Shown piece after piece: positions 36,320 through 49,359 of a stretch of DNA of 64,000 nucleotides. Source of the DNA: Tetradesmus obliquus (lineage: Eukaryota > Chlorophyta > Chlorophyceae > Sphaeropleales > Scenedesmaceae); assembly GCA_030272155.1 (NCBI GenBank), contig CP126197.1, positions 5,014,001 to 5,078,000 of the forward strand, read 5' to 3'. A program made the translations under genes and the position numbers. Position 1 is the first letter of the stretch; each line of letters starts with the position of its first letter. The notes beneath the pieces are model-generated. The model made no database searches. It saw only the letters and a program-made list of their open reading frames with translations, and was not told the origin of the DNA.

Positions 36320-39105
36320 TGCATGCTGCTGAGTGAGATGCTGCACACATGCACTGCTGCAGGACTGCACTTGACACAGCAGTGATGGTTGAGCTGCGAA
36401 TATCAGCGCTGTTGGGTCCTGTGGGGTGCCAGCTGTAGCACGGGCTGCTGCTTCTCTATCGGCGTCTCATTGCTTTGTTATGTACGCATGCAGCACACTG
36501 GAGTGGTTGTATCTCTGTAGGTGCCCAGGTGCTGCGATGCATCGGTCCATGTGTTGGCTGGTTTACTTCAGGGTATAGTGCTGCCGCCTGAATAGCTGAC
36601 GGGCCAACATGACGCTTACCGTGCTCAGCTTGCCGGCTAGCGCTGTTGCTGCTGCAGCAACATGGGCCCCCTAATGTCTGCAGCTGTTCTGCAAGCGGTG
36701 CTGTTAGACCCTGCATGTCTTTGGCATAAACTACGCTCATTCGGCCGTGCAACCGACGTAGCAGCGCTGCATTTGTCATGTGCCCCTGCCAGCTGGTCGT
36801 GATTTAATATTATACTGGTGCTGCCAGGCGGCTGCGCATGCTGTGATGTGCTTTCAGCTGTACGCTGTGATAGTACTCAAAACATCTCTTGCATCTCTTG
36901 CGTGACAGGAATGTGACGTTTGAGCTGGCTGTGTGAGACGCCGGTTGTTGTGGGATGACCTGCTTGTTGCATAGATGAAGTTGAAGTTGTGTAGGAACCT
37001 GGGTGCTGACTGTTGAGATGCTTGCTGAGTCTAAGCTGGCTTTTGAGACACAGCAGCTAAGCAACAACCGTTGCAGGATTAAAGCAGCAGACGGGCTGGT
37101 AAAAGGCATCGGATTCACTCTGCAACTGCAGAATGTTGTGCAAATGGCTTGCTCAGCTGTTGAACGCCTGCACAGCTGCCACACATGTTGGCAGGAAGGC
37201 TTGCAGAGATGACATAGGTGGGCCCCGTGCCTGGCAGGCAGTTGCAGTTGCTGTGGCACTTGCAGCCGCCTTGAGACGCAGGCAGGTTGCTCTTGGCACA
37301 GCCACCGGCAGGGGTCGGCCCGGGAGGGGTCGGGCACCATGATGTGGTTGCTACAGCATCATGCATACTGTGAGAGCAGGTCTATGTGAAAGGTTTGCTG
37401 TCGTTGGCATACAGTGTTTATGCAGGCAGTACATGTTGTCATCGCCACATGTACGTCCCGAGTTGGAGAGTGCAGTTCATAAGCAGTAAGCCAGCATTCC
37501 ATACATCAAGACATGCATGATGCAGGGGCGCTGGCAGCCGCACGCGGCAACTGCAAGGCTTTCGCAGGTTGGGTCGGCAGCACTGTGCTGCAGTGTGTGT
37601 TGATGGTTGACAACTTGCATAGCACACAACAACATGTTTGGAGTGTCAGTACTTTGTGTTATATGGTCAAACAACACGGCTGACCAGCGTTTTACAGACG
37701 TGCGGCACCAGCTGTTTGCAGCCGCATGGCAGGGTTGACAACATGTGCGATGGGTGGCTATCATTTGCATGACCTGCAAGAGATGTGGAATTTGACACGC
37801 ACAGCCACGCACGGGCGGCCGCAGCAGCACGGCACTTGCAGCCGCACACAGTGTGCGGCGTGACACACGTGCGCGGCGTGCGCAGGATGTTGGTTGCAAT
37901 TTATCAAAATAGTTGCACCACACCATTGTTGGCAATTGCATTCTAGTGAGGTGTTGTGGATGGCAGCAGCAGCAACAGCAGCATTGGTGAGTAACCTTCG
38001 ATGGTAATGCTTGGTGAAAGTAGCAGGACGGTGTGTTGCTGTTGACAGAGAGCTTGCATATGGCATGTAAGCATGTAAGCCGTAGCGAGTGACAGGGCTT
38101 CCACTCTCAGTGTCAACCACCTCCGCCTTGCCCACATCATCCTGCATAACGTACTTGCTACCCAGGGAGTGCACAGCATATGCTCTGCCACATGCCTTCA
38201 GCGGCTGGTGTACGGGCAAATTTGCTCTTGTAACTTCCTGAGTGTTGTGCTCTCTGGGAGTGTCGGCGATGGGGCGATGGGGTTGCGGCTCGGGGGATGC
38301 CGCGGGGTTGTGGAGAGCGTCTCAGCAAGCAGCACCAGGTCAACACCATACGACTGGAGCCTCGCCATGTTGCTGACAAGCGAGAGGCACTGCGTGGCAC
38401 GCACTACAGCGGTCATGCGAGCCATCCCCGAACGCCGATTAGGGGCTGCTTGCCATAGTGCAGCTTGCCAGTGCGCTAGAGTCACTGGCCAAATCCAGTG
38501 GATGGTTGACTTAGTGGTTGCCCAATGAGCCTGTCATTGGCTCGAAAACAGGCTGTGTTCCCGTCGTGTAACACACAAATCGTGGTGAAAAAGTATCAGC
38601 AGCAGAGACCATAGTGGGACACCCTGCACATTGCTGCACACCACACATCATGTAAAATGATGGCAAGTGCCGCACTTGGCAGCCGCTGCCCAAAAGAGCT
38701 AGCCCGGCGGCGTATGCGGCGATCACAGCCACAGATCAGCACACCGACAGGTTCGAGGCAAGCATGTTGCCCCGCAATCTAAAGGCTGCTAGGTACCGCA
38801 CAAGGAGGCGCGGTCAAAGCAGGTCACAGGCCTCCCTCGCGACCTTCCTGCAGACCTTCCATACTATGCCGGGCCTTCCTCCCAGTGGCCGCAGAAGGTC
38901 AGTCGGACACGCACTCTGTCTGGTCCCCTGTCGGCTATATATAGCCCACAGTCCATCACACCAAAACACACAGACGAAGCAGGCGACATCTTATTGATCA
39001 AAGTGCAGGACAACCACCCGGCAATCGAGCAAACTACCCGTCTACTATCAGCAGTAGTATTTGTGTACTACATTTGAAAGTCAATCTTACAACTAGTAGT
39101 GTAAA

Positions 39106-41491
39106 ATGCGTCATTTCCTTACCATTCTGGCGCTGTTGGCCCTGACCCTAACGCCCTCCATTGCAGGCCGTGCTTCTGTCAGGGTAAGTGCTCAACATTT
39201 CTGCGGAGTGATTTAGTTGACATGTTAAGATCAAAGTCCTCTAGCTGATGCAGTGCTTTACCGTCGATGTCTGCTAGCACCGGTTCACTTCCAGCTCGAG
39301 GCCCTAGACAGCAACAGCTGGCGTGCCATTGGCAGCTGTATGACTCTTGTATTCTTGTAATGTTCGCAGGGACCTGGCCTGCACCGGCGCGCTCTGCTGC
39401 AAGACGTCATGCAAGATGGCAGTGGTGACATGACAGCACTCCCACATGGCACTCCCCTGGACACCAGCTTCACTGCAGCTGCAGCAGATGCTGCTGTGCC
39501 TGCAAGCTCTACATTCGCAACTGATGCGGGTGCTGCAGCTGCAGCAGATGCTGCTGTGCCGGCAAGCTCTCCTTTTGGGATAGACACTGCAGCTGCAGCA
39601 AGTCCTGCTGTGCCTGCAAGTTCCCCATCTGCTCAAAGCGCTGCTGCTGCAGCAGATGCAGCAAGTGCTGCTGTGCTGGCAAGCTCTCCAGTTACGGTGG
39701 ACACAGCTGCTGCTGCTGCAGCAGATGCAGCAAGTGCTGCTGTGCCGGCAAGCTCTCCGGTGACGCCTGCCGTGCCAGATGCACAGCTGGATGCGTCCAA
39801 GCCAGCTGTCATGGCAGCTTCCAGCGCAGCCGGTTTTGCAGCTGCAGCAGCGGGTGGTGTGATCATTGCACAGTCCAAGTGCGACAGGTGCAACCTGCCG
39901 GAGAATGCCGGTGGCTGCAAGTGCGATGCCAACTGTGACTGTGTGTCAGGTGAGTGCGTGTCAAGGAGGGACTTTCATTTGGACTCTCATCAGCATGCTG
40001 TGTGTGAGTTGCCAACAGGCAGAAGCATGCCAGGCCCCCTCAAGCTAGCCCTGTCAGTCCTGGCAGTGCAATGTTGTGATTGCGGCTGCACAGCAGCATG
40101 CACATGCGGGACATGCAAGCACCACATGTGTCAAAGCAGAAGTTCAGGTGATCCGCAACTGTGACAGCAGTGTCAATGCAGCTGCAGCATCACCTGACAT
40201 CACACTGCACACCGCTCACAACAGTGGCTTGTCTGTTGCAGGTGGTGGAGGTGGTGGAGGTGGTGGCAACAAATGTGACAGGTGTAATCTCCCTGCATCC
40301 GCTGGTGGCTGCAAGTGTGATGCCAACTGTGACTGTGTATCAGGTATGTGAACGTAAGAAGCTTCTAAAGGAGGGGTCTTACGGGTTGCAGCTGCCAAGA
40401 GTGCATCTGCAAACACGGTGCATGCCAGCGCAGCTGCAGCACCAAGTGCTTGATGTGGTTTGAGTGGCGCAGCAGGGATGTGCAGACCATGCCAGTTGGT
40501 CCAATAAGGCGGCGGTGCAGTTCACCAATGAGCAGCACGCGGCACCACATGCGGATTACTCATATCAAATATGACATGTGCGCTGCAGGTCCTGGGTCTA
40601 ACACTGGCGGCAACAAGTGTGACAAGTGCAACCTCCCTGAGAGTGCTGGCGGCTGCAAGTGCAATGCCAACTGCGACTGCATATCAGGTGTGTACGCTTG
40701 ACGTGCGACGGCACGTATGCTGCTTCGGTGGAAACGGCTGCGCAGCCCAAGGATGGAGATGCAAGATGTGGCACATACGATTTGCCATATAGCATACTTG
40801 GACAGCAAAAAGCAGCGGCAGCTGTGCACAGAGCAGCACAGGACTAGTGCATGTGTAGATGTACCATCATCATAGTGTGCATGTGCTGCTAGTAGTGTGC
40901 ATGTTGCAGGTGGCAGCCCCCACATGGGCATGTTGTTGATGTGTGGCCGCCCACACTCCTAAGATCTGCCATATCGTGATACAATGTTCAACTGCATCAA
41001 TCCAACCACATGTACTGTTCATTTGCTTGTCACCATAGCATGCGCAGTACAGAGTGTTCTGTTGAGTAAGACTTACCAAGCAACTGCTGCACCGCTTTGT
41101 TTTTGTTACTGCTGCTGCAGGGGGCTCGTGCTCAGCCCCGCAGTTTCAGCTCGCGCGGTACGCCAACTGCCAGACCTGCAACAGCCAGACAGGCTCCTGT
41201 GTATGCCGCCCTGGGTTCTGCAGCCCAGTGCCGTCTGCTTCTTGGGCTGCCGGGGGCGCACCTCTTTGCATCACTGAGAGCAGCGCTTGCCTCCGCGCGG
41301 GTGGCGCCCCACCACGCTGCCCTGCCGGCACTTTCCCTTCCACAGCCAACAGCAGCCGCCCCTGCGAGCCGTGCTTGAGCGGATGTGCCAGGTGCACCAA
41401 CCGCACTGCGTGCCAGACTTGCAATCCAGGGTTTATTGCCATTCCACACGCCAGGAACGGCCAGATTGTGGCATGCAGTCCGCCTAGGTGA
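39106..41491 (+). CDS. Secreted Ala/Ser-rich six-cysteine module protein, second copy (P2)
   Basis: Exons: 39106-39183, 39370-39949, 40242-40343, 40589-40687, 41121-41491; 1230 bases, 409 residues. Same layout as P1. Differences are a 3-base insertion and several substitutions in the Ala-rich region, a shorter poly-Gly run before module 2 (9 bases fewer), CDRC instead of CDEC in module 2, CISG instead of CVSG after module 3, and a 9-base deletion in the C-terminal domain. All module cysteines are conserved, and changes cluster in the low-complexity linker. That suggests selection on the modules, though three genes are too few to prove it. Confidence 0.78.
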
Positions 41492-43288
41492 TGCATGCTG
41501 CTGAGTGAGATGCTGCACACATGCACTAGTGCAGGACTGCACTTGACACAGCAATGATGGTTGAGCTGCAAGTATCAGCGCTGTTGGGTCGTGTGGGGTG
41601 CCAGCTATAACACGGGCTGCTGCTTCTCTGTAGGCGTCTCATTGCTTTGTTATGTACGCATGCAGTGCACTGGAGTGGTTGTATCTCTATAGGTGCCCAG
41701 GTGCTGCAATGCATCGGTCCATGTGTTGGCTGGTTTACTTCAGGGTAAAGTGCTGCTGCCTGAATAGCTGACAGGCCAAATGACGCTTACCGTGCTCAGC
41801 TTGCCGGCTAGCGCTGTTGCTGCTACAGCAACATGAGCCCCTAATGTCTGCAGCTGTTCTGCAAGCGGTGCTGTTATACCATGCATGTCTATGGCATAAA
41901 CGACGCTCATTCAGCCGTGCAACAGCTGTAGCAGCGCTGCATTTGTCATGTGCACCTGCCAGCTGGTCGTAATTGATATTATACTGGTGCCGCCAGGTGG
42001 CTGCGCATGCTGTGATGTGCTGTCAGCTGTACGTTGTTATAGTACTCAAAACATCTCTTGCATCTCTTGCGTGACAGGAACGTGACGTTTGAGCTGGCTG
42101 TGTGAGACGCCGGTTGTTGTGGGATGACCTGCTTGTTGCATAGATGAAGTTAGAAGTTGTGTAGGAACCTGGGTGCTGACTGTTGAGATGCTTGCTGAGT
42201 CTAAGCTGGCTTTTGAGACACAGCAGCTAAGCAATAACCGTTGCAGATGGGCTGGTAAAAGGCAGCGGATTCACTCTGCTACTGCAGAATTTTGTGCAAA
42301 TGGGTTGGTCAGCTGTTGAACGCCTGCACAGCTGCCACGCATGTTGGCAGGAAGGCTTGCAGATGTGACATAGGTGGGCCCCGTGCCTGGCAGGCAGTTG
42401 CAGTTGTCGGACTTGCAGCCGCCTTGCGATGCAGGTTGCACTTGGCGCAGCCACCAGGAGGGGTTGGCCTGAGAGCGGCGGGCACCATGATGTGGTTGTC
42501 TACAGCATCATGCATACAGTGAGAGCAGGTCTATGTGAAAGGTTTGCTGTCGTTGGCATGCATTTTGCATACAGGCAGTACATGCTGTCATCGCCACATG
42601 TACGTCCCGAGTTGGAAGAGTGCAGATCATAAGCAGTAAGCCAGCACTCTATACATCAAGACATGCACGATGCAGGGGCGCTGGCAGCTGCACGCGGTAA
42701 CTGCAAGGCTTCCACAGGATGGGTCGGCAATACTATGCTGCAGTGTGTGTTAGTGGTTGACAACTTGCATAGCACACACCAGCATGTTTGCAGTGTCAGT
42801 ACTTTGTGGTGTATGGTCAAACAACACGGCTGACGAGCGTTGTGCAGACGTGCGGCACCAGCTTGTTTGCAGCCGCATGGCAGGGTTGACAACATGTGCG
42901 ATGGGTGGCCATCACTTGCAGGTCATGAGATGTGGAATGTGACGTGCACAGCCACGCACGGGCGGCCGCAGCAGCGCAACACTTGCAGCCGCACACAGTG
43001 TGCGGCGTGACGCACGTGCGCGGCGTGCGCAGGATGTTGGTTGCAATTCAAAAAATAAGTTGCACTGCACCAATGTTGGCAAGTGCATTCTAGTGAGGTG
43101 TTGTGGATGGCAGCAGCAGGAACAGCAGCATTGCTGAGTAACCTTTGATGGCAATGCTTGGTAAACTTAGCAGGATGGTGTGTTGCTGTTAACAGAGAGC
43201 TTGCATATGGCATGTAAGCATGTAAGCTGTAGCAAGTGACATGGCTTCCACTCTCAGTGTCAACCACCTCCGCCTTGCCCACATCATC

Positions 43289-43373
43289 AGGAGCCCTAGA
43301 GCGGGGGCTTCTGAACCAGCATTGCTTGAAGGTGCGCAGTTATGCTTATACCATGCTTAGAATCGTATTATAC
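43289..43373. mobile_element. 85-base insertion flanked by an 8-base direct repeat
   Basis: The third unit of the second array has 85 extra bases relative to the first two, flanked by ACATCATC (43281-43288 and 43374-43381), which occurs once at the uninterrupted site. That is the expected footprint of an insertion with an 8-base target-site duplication, as made by hAT-type transposases. I see no clear terminal inverted repeats, so the family is uncertain. Confidence 0.55.
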
Positions 43374-44204
43374 ACATCATCCTGCATAACGCACTTGCTG
43401 CTCAGGGAGTGCACAGCATATGCTCTGCCGAATGCCTTCAGCGGCTGGTACCACCGGAGTACCGATGAATTTGCTCTTGTAACTTCCAGAGTGGAGACCT
43501 CTCTCGGAGTATAGGCGGCGCGGGGTAGGGGCGAGTTGGCGCGGGGAAAGTTGGGGCTCGCGGGGAGGGGCAGCGGCGCCCTTGTAACTGAAGATGTTTG
43601 TGCACTCCCAGCACAGCAGTTGCCCGCTGCAGCGGAACAATCTATATACTATGTATTGTGTAGTGCATTTAATCATGGTTGTGCATGACGCTGTGTAGGG
43701 CACGCACCAATAGCTCTTTACCAGCTGCATTTGTGGTGTAACCAGCTGCAGCCTCACACCCCAGCAGCAGTGTAGAAGCAGTGCATGGGACTGCCAACAG
43801 TTTACTTCTGAGGGCCGAGACGTTGGCGATTTTCTTGGCTCTTAGTGTTTTATTATGTTGTAGAACCGAACTAATTACTGATCGCAGCAGTCAGGTGCCC
43901 ACTTGGCAGCTAGCTGACTACAGCGAATTCCAGCTGTTCTCCACCACGCACCATCCCGCGAAGCTCAAACCTGGAGCTCGAGGTCCTGGAATTGACCAAG
44001 CATCAATTAAACTCACCTGCAGTCCACTTTTGTTCAATCGGTTCGTAAATGAAATGGAAGGTCACCAGGCGTGTCCGCCAGGCGCGGCTGCTCGGCAGGT
44101 GACAGGACAGCTGTGACCATCGCCCTGCTGACCGGTTGTCTGGCAGCCGACCATCAGTCTTCAATGGCCTTCCAAAGAACAACCGTAACCACTTGCTATC
44201 CATG

Positions 44205-44213
44205 TATATATAA
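44205..44213 (+). promoter_or_regulatory. TATA box of the reductase gene
   Basis: TATATATAA about 265 bases upstream of the ATG at 44478, the strongest TATA-like site in the intergenic region. A leader of this length, possibly holding an intron, is plausible for an algal gene. Confidence 0.45.
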
Positions 44214-44477
44214 CTCCAAGATATCTCAGTGGACATGCTGTTGAATTCCCTGCACGTAACCAATCATCCCGCACGTGCACGGTCACCTTCCGCACCGCGT
44301 CCATCGCATTAGCCCTTTTAAAAGCCCCATCTTAGCACTGATTGATTGGTCTAGTGGATATCTCTTTTAATACGCATTCTGCATCTGGCACAGCTGTGGG
44401 ACACTGCAGCCTAGCAGCACCCGTAAAATCACCGAAGGCCGAACAGTCCCCACCCGATAGTGATTCTAACCATCCAA

Positions 44478-47027
44478 ATGGCACAGAAAGCAGTGTTGCT
44501 CGCAGCTCAGGGAATCTGGCTAGCAGCTGTGCTAGCAATGGTCACCTGGCTGCTGTTTGCTGGCACACCATTTTGGCAGTACAGCAGCAGCTTCAGCAGC
44601 AACCTGGCTTTCCTGGTGGTGGCCCCTGCACTGCTGGCTCTGTCATCCCTAGGGGTTGTGGTGCTGCAGCCACTGTGCAGCAAGGGACGGCAGCAGGCCG
44701 AAGAAGGCAGCTTTCTGACAGCTTGCCTACTGCCCCCAAGGTGAGTCCCACGCAGCAAGTCCCACTGACAAGGCTTGCGGTGACACCTGATGCCTGGTGC
44801 TTTGCTGCTGTGCTTTCTGCAATTTCAGCATTGATCTGCCACTGGATAACGGTGCAACTGTTCTCAGGGGAACAGAGGGACTGTTGTGCTTCCTGCCAGT
44901 CACTTGCATGAGCTTCCACCCTCTCTTCAAACTTCTCAGCCACTGCTGCTCCTGGTGCTGCTGCTGCTGCTGCTGCCGCCTAACAGGCACTTCTGGCAGC
45001 AGACCTTCTGCGGCCTCACCATGCGGGACTGAGCAGTGCTGTGCTTCCTGGCTGCTGTGAACATCATCTGGGCAGCTGCACTGCTGACTGATCACTGGCA
45101 GCGACTGCTGCTAAAAGCAGCTGCAGAGGGCCTCTCATCTCCAACAAATGTGAGTGCTCTGAACAGTGTTACTGTGGTGGATTCTGGCTGCTCCACATGT
45201 TGATTCGAGCATCACTATGGATATCTTGGATTGGCATTAGTCACTAGTGAGAGAGGATAGTTACATGTGAATCTTTTTTATTAGTTACTAAAGACAACTG
45301 CTCAGGCTGCCTGTGAGGCCAGGCTGACCTTGCAGCTGCATGCTGAGAAGCTGCTTGACAGCGCAGTACAACAGCTGCTGCAGACGTTCCCTGCATGCTG
45401 ACAGCCTGTTTGCTGTACCCAGCGCTGCACCTGAAAACAGCCTGGCTGCATCAGCGCACTAGGTTGTTGAATAGTTCGCAACATGCCATTTGGCAGACAG
45501 TCTAAACAGCTGCAGAGCTGCCTGGGTAGTCACTCACGCACTCACTCACTCACTCACTCACTCAGTTGCTGTCAATACACTGAACACTACCTGCCGTGCT
45601 TGTATATCCGGTCTCTGCAGGCCATGATCTTCAAGATGATTGCCAAGACATTTGGCTCCCTGCTTGCTCCCAACCTGGTGCTGCTGCTGTATCCTAGCAC
45701 GAGGGGCTCGGTGGTGCTGCAGGCGCTGCGGCTGCCCTACCCAGAGGCCATACGGTGAGGCAGGGTGTGATGCTACAGTGCAGCATGCCAGTGCGCTAGA
45801 GTCACTGGCCAAATCAAGATGATGGGCATTGGAACAGGCGGTTGCACAATGAGCCTGTCATTGGCTCATAAAAATAGGCAACACGTTTGCTGCTGTTCAC
45901 GAACTCGTTGTCTCACAGAAAATAGCCAGACACTCACCACTCTCTTTTCTATGCAGCTGCAGGATGTCTTGCAAATGCCAGCGCTGCTAGCATGTGTGCT
46001 TATATTGCTTTGCTGCCATACTCACGTTTTTCTTCCTCTGTTGGTCGCTGTGCTGCTGCCAGGTACCACAAATGGGTTGGTCACTGGACGATGTTGCTGG
46101 TGCTGCTGCATTCCGTGCTGTACTATGCGGCCTGGAGCTACAAAGGCACACTCGTAGAAAAGGCCTTCAAGCAAGGCAAACACCATAACAGCCTTTTTGG
46201 CGGCATGGCATTCATGGTTTTGGTGGTTATGTGGTTCGCATGCGTGCAAGCGATCCGCAGGAAAGCCTACGCGGTGTTCAAGGCTGTGCATCACGTAGGG
46301 TTTTACACATTTCTGGTACTGGGCTGCTGCCATTACTGGCAGATGATCTGGTGGTGGCTGCCAGGCCTTGTTTTGTACTTTTTGGAAGTTGCGCTGCGGC
46401 TGCTTCAGGCTGGCAGCAGCAATGTACGTGTGCTGCATGCATCCGCATCGTCAGACAGCAAGTTGTGCTCGCTGGTGCTGTCAGCGCCGCAGTATGCAGC
46501 GGCAAGCAGCGGCATTGTGTGGCTGCATGCACCCGGGATGGGTTGGTTCAACACCTGGCATCCTTTTGACTATGTGGCAGTGCCCTGGAAATCTGATCAG
46601 GATGGATCTAGTAACTCCCAGTATGAGACTGCCACACTCGTCAACATGAAGGCCTTTGACGGCTGGACTGCGAAGTTCATAGCGCGAGTGGCGCAGCAGG
46701 GTGTGAAAACCAGCGTGAAGATGCAGGGACCCTATGCAGATGTGGGCAGCCCAGTGATCAACGGCTCAGGGGCAGACCAGCAGCAGCCAGCGGCTGCTGC
46801 TGCTGCTGCTGCAGGGCAGCGCAGCAGTGAGGAGCCGGCAGGCGCCATCATCATTGCAGGTGAGAGCAGCACTGCAGAAGCGGGTGTAGTGAGGTGCATG
46901 ATGTGCATGTCTTCAAACTTGAGTCAGCGGATAAAACAGCCACCTGCATGGTTTGACAGCTGCAGGCACACTTCTTTTATGCATCATTAGCTCAGTTTGG
47001 GTTTCAGTCAACTTGTTAAGAGTCTGC

Positions 47028-47070
<43 letters not shown>

Positions 47071-48978
47071 ACTCACACTTCAGGTGGTGTCAGCATTACG
47101 CCTGCCATGGCAGTCCTGCAGGAGCTGGCAGTAAGCGCTGCCCCCAAGAAGCCCGTTCTGCTGCTGTGGTCCTTCAGGCAGCGGCAGGAGCTGGAGCTGC
47201 TGTGCCCGCCGCTGCTGGCGCTGGCGGGGGCGCTGCGGCTGAGCCTGACCACGCGCCTCTTCTACACAGGTGAGCTGATGCACACTAATAAGCACGTTGT
47301 TGTTTTGATCTGTCTGTGGCAGATCGTTGGTGTAGGCCTTCAAGCGTGGCTGACCATGCAGAGAGCAGGAGCTGCACTTAGTCGTGTGAAAAGAGGATTG
47401 CCAGTGCATATACCACATTCATGCAGCTGTTGCAGCGTCGTTTGCTGTTGCAGCACGGCACTATACGCCCATGAATGCTCTGCTGCTCCGTGCTGCAACA
47501 TTGTAGCCAGCGCTGGGACCAGTTGTTGGTTCGTTGCTAACTTTTTGCCCATTTGCTGCCTTTGACCCATACCTGCAGGCCCTGCACTTAACAGCGTGCC
47601 CAAAACCGTTGCAGAGCCTCAGCAGCATCTGCTGCTGCTGAAGAACAAAGCAGCAGCTGACGGGTTTGCGGCCAACTCTGACATTATCCAGGCAAAAGAC
47701 CAGAATGACGACTGCGTCATCCATGTGAATGCCGACCCATCTACATACGAGAGCTTCAAGACCTGCAGCAGCAGCTGCAGCAGCAGCAGCTTCAGCAGCA
47801 GCTGCAGCAGCAGCGGCTGCAGCAGCAGCAGCAGCTTCAGCAGCAGCAGGGCTAACAGCGAGTGCGGCAGTGGCTGCATGGAAGCAGCTGCAAGCCAGCC
47901 GTGCATGCAGGCCAGCCCGCTGGCTCCAGTTGCCTCCCTGGGCAGCTTCAGCAGCCAGGCTTGGCTCAAGCTGCTGCTGCTGGCGGCTGGCTATGCAGGT
48001 GAGGCTCGGCAGCTGCTACCTCCACATAACCAGCCAGCCAAGAACATATCGGTTTGATCAGTGTATCGATGTTTCAAGCTGCTAGTATGTTTTTGTAGTG
48101 CATTGCTCTGGATAGAATGATGCCGCACGGCTCAGACTTGTTTGGCATACGTGGAGCTTATGTGCTGCAGCCTCACAGCACAGTGTGCGCTTCCCAAACA
48201 GTGCTACAAATCAAGTCAACTGCCTCCCCTGTGCTGCTGCATTGCTGCAAACTGCTGCTGGGTGCTCATTGCACTACACATCACATCAACTGCTTCACCT
48301 ATTCTGATGTCTGCTTATCTGCTGCCTTGTAGGCGTGCTAGCTGCGGTGCTGCTGGGTGTTCAAGTCATCAGCAGCAACCACCTGCCCACCAACCAGGCG
48401 GGTGTGCTGATCACCTCCCTGGTGGTCGCTGCTGTGCTGCTACCCGCCATAGCAATCCTGACGCTGGCCCTACTTCTGAAATCCTGTACAGCTGCCAGCA
48501 AGCAAAACAACAATGAAGGTTCATTTGGTGGTTCCCACAGTATCAAGGTTTCCTGGGATGCAGGGTCAGGTGGGGTGCTGCTCTGCTTGTTGCAGGCGCT
48601 GCCGCAGCAGCAGAGGATGTGCAGCAGGGCAGGTGCGGCCAGCTTGTCAGCAGCAGCAGCAGCAGTGGTGCCTTGCAGCTGGAGCTGCCGGCAATGCATG
48701 GATCCACTTACACAGCGGGCAGAAGTGTGCTGCCAGTGGCTACAGAGAGGCCGCAGCTGCAGCCCTTGGTTGAGGGTTGGCTAGCTATGCTCAGGCAGCT
48801 GCCAAACACAGCAGATAGCTCTGAAATTGAAGGTGGCAAGGTGCTTAAGAAGGCAACAGACAGACAGCCGCTGTGTGCTGTGTATGCAATGGGACCGGCA
48901 CCGCTGGTGTCGTCTGCGAGGGTGTTGTGTGGCGGCATGAAAGAGGTGCATTTCATGCAGAAGACATACGCGCTGTGA
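44478..48978 (+). CDS. Ferric/cupric reductase or NADPH-oxidase-like flavocytochrome
   Basis: Plasma-membrane protein of the FRO/FRE/NOX superfamily, passing electrons from NAD(P)H via FAD and two haems to an outside acceptor (Fe3+, Cu2+ or O2). Supported exons: 44478-44740, 45037-45149, 45621-45754, 46063-46859, 47084-47269, 47579-47998, 48333-48547 and about 48625-48978. An exon starting near 44829 cannot be resolved. Two helices carry H-x13-H haem ligand pairs (YHKWVGHW...LLHSV; VHHVGFY...CCHYW). HPFDYVAVP is the FAD motif (family HPF[TS]). GPYADVGSP and IIIAGGVSITPAM form the NAD(P)H site. YAMGPAPLVSSARVLC fits the family C-terminus. A Ser/Cys-rich low-complexity insert (about 47763-47850) precedes two extra hydrophobic segments, unusual inside the dehydrogenase half. 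Confidence 0.85.
45541..45563. repeat. (CACT)n tetranucleotide run in a reductase intron
   Basis: Five to six tandem CACT units, with further imperfect units just upstream from 45530, in the intron between the exons at 45037-45149 and 45621-45754. Confidence 0.85.
47031..47070 (+). repeat. (CTG)13 run just upstream of a reductase splice acceptor
   Basis: Perfect CTG run ending 13 bases before the acceptor of the exon at 47084. It is one of several sense-strand CTG runs next to 3' splice sites in this window, where it may serve as or disturb the pyrimidine tract. Confidence 0.9.
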
Positions 48979-49359
48979 AGCTTCACTTCTTGAAATGCGC
49001 GATGCATCATATTGTTCAAGACATGATGTTGGGCAGCCCATGAGCCCCCCAGAAATCAAGGGTTATATAATACACCCAAAGGATATATCATTTCATTGCA
49101 TTATCATCACAACAACCTCCCTTGGGACAGGCTGTTGTGCGTAAGACTTATTGGGCCCTCCAAAGCATGTCAAGAGTTCATGGCTACAGGATTACTTGGT
49201 GAGGTCAGCATTCACCTGATGCTGGTGTGTCACTGCACGTAAAAAACGTTCAAACTTACAGTCGCATGACCATGGGGAGCTGATAGGTGTGACTGAAGCC
49301 CTGGCTTGCTGAAAGTTGCAGGAGTGGGCTGCGTGAAAAGCAGTTGAGCGCCAAATGAC

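Larger units (their letters stand above)
30452..43520. repeat. Second tandem array, about 5.19 kb unit, two full plus one partial period
   Basis: Units begin at 30452, 35640 and 40821 (periods 5188 and 5181). The first two are almost identical. The third is more diverged, with small indels and substitutions throughout, lacks the promoter and first exons of a further gene, and fades out near 43520. As in the LPMO array, gene and unit are offset: exons 1-4 lie at the end of one unit and the last exon at the start of the next. The divergence gradient suggests the third unit is the oldest. Confidence 0.92.
41492..44477. other. Diverged end of the second array and reductase promoter region
   Basis: To about 43520 this is the remainder of the partial third unit, with a frame-shifted antisense module (about 42366-42470) and the 85-base insertion. 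From 43520 to 44477 the sequence is unique. The only signal I can support there is the TATA box of the reductase gene. No exon is convincing. Confidence 0.6.

Noticed and set aside
44335-44400. tRNA-like A-box sequence (TGGTCTAGTGG)
   Set aside because: No B-box, no acceptor-stem pairing and no plausible anticodon arm follow.
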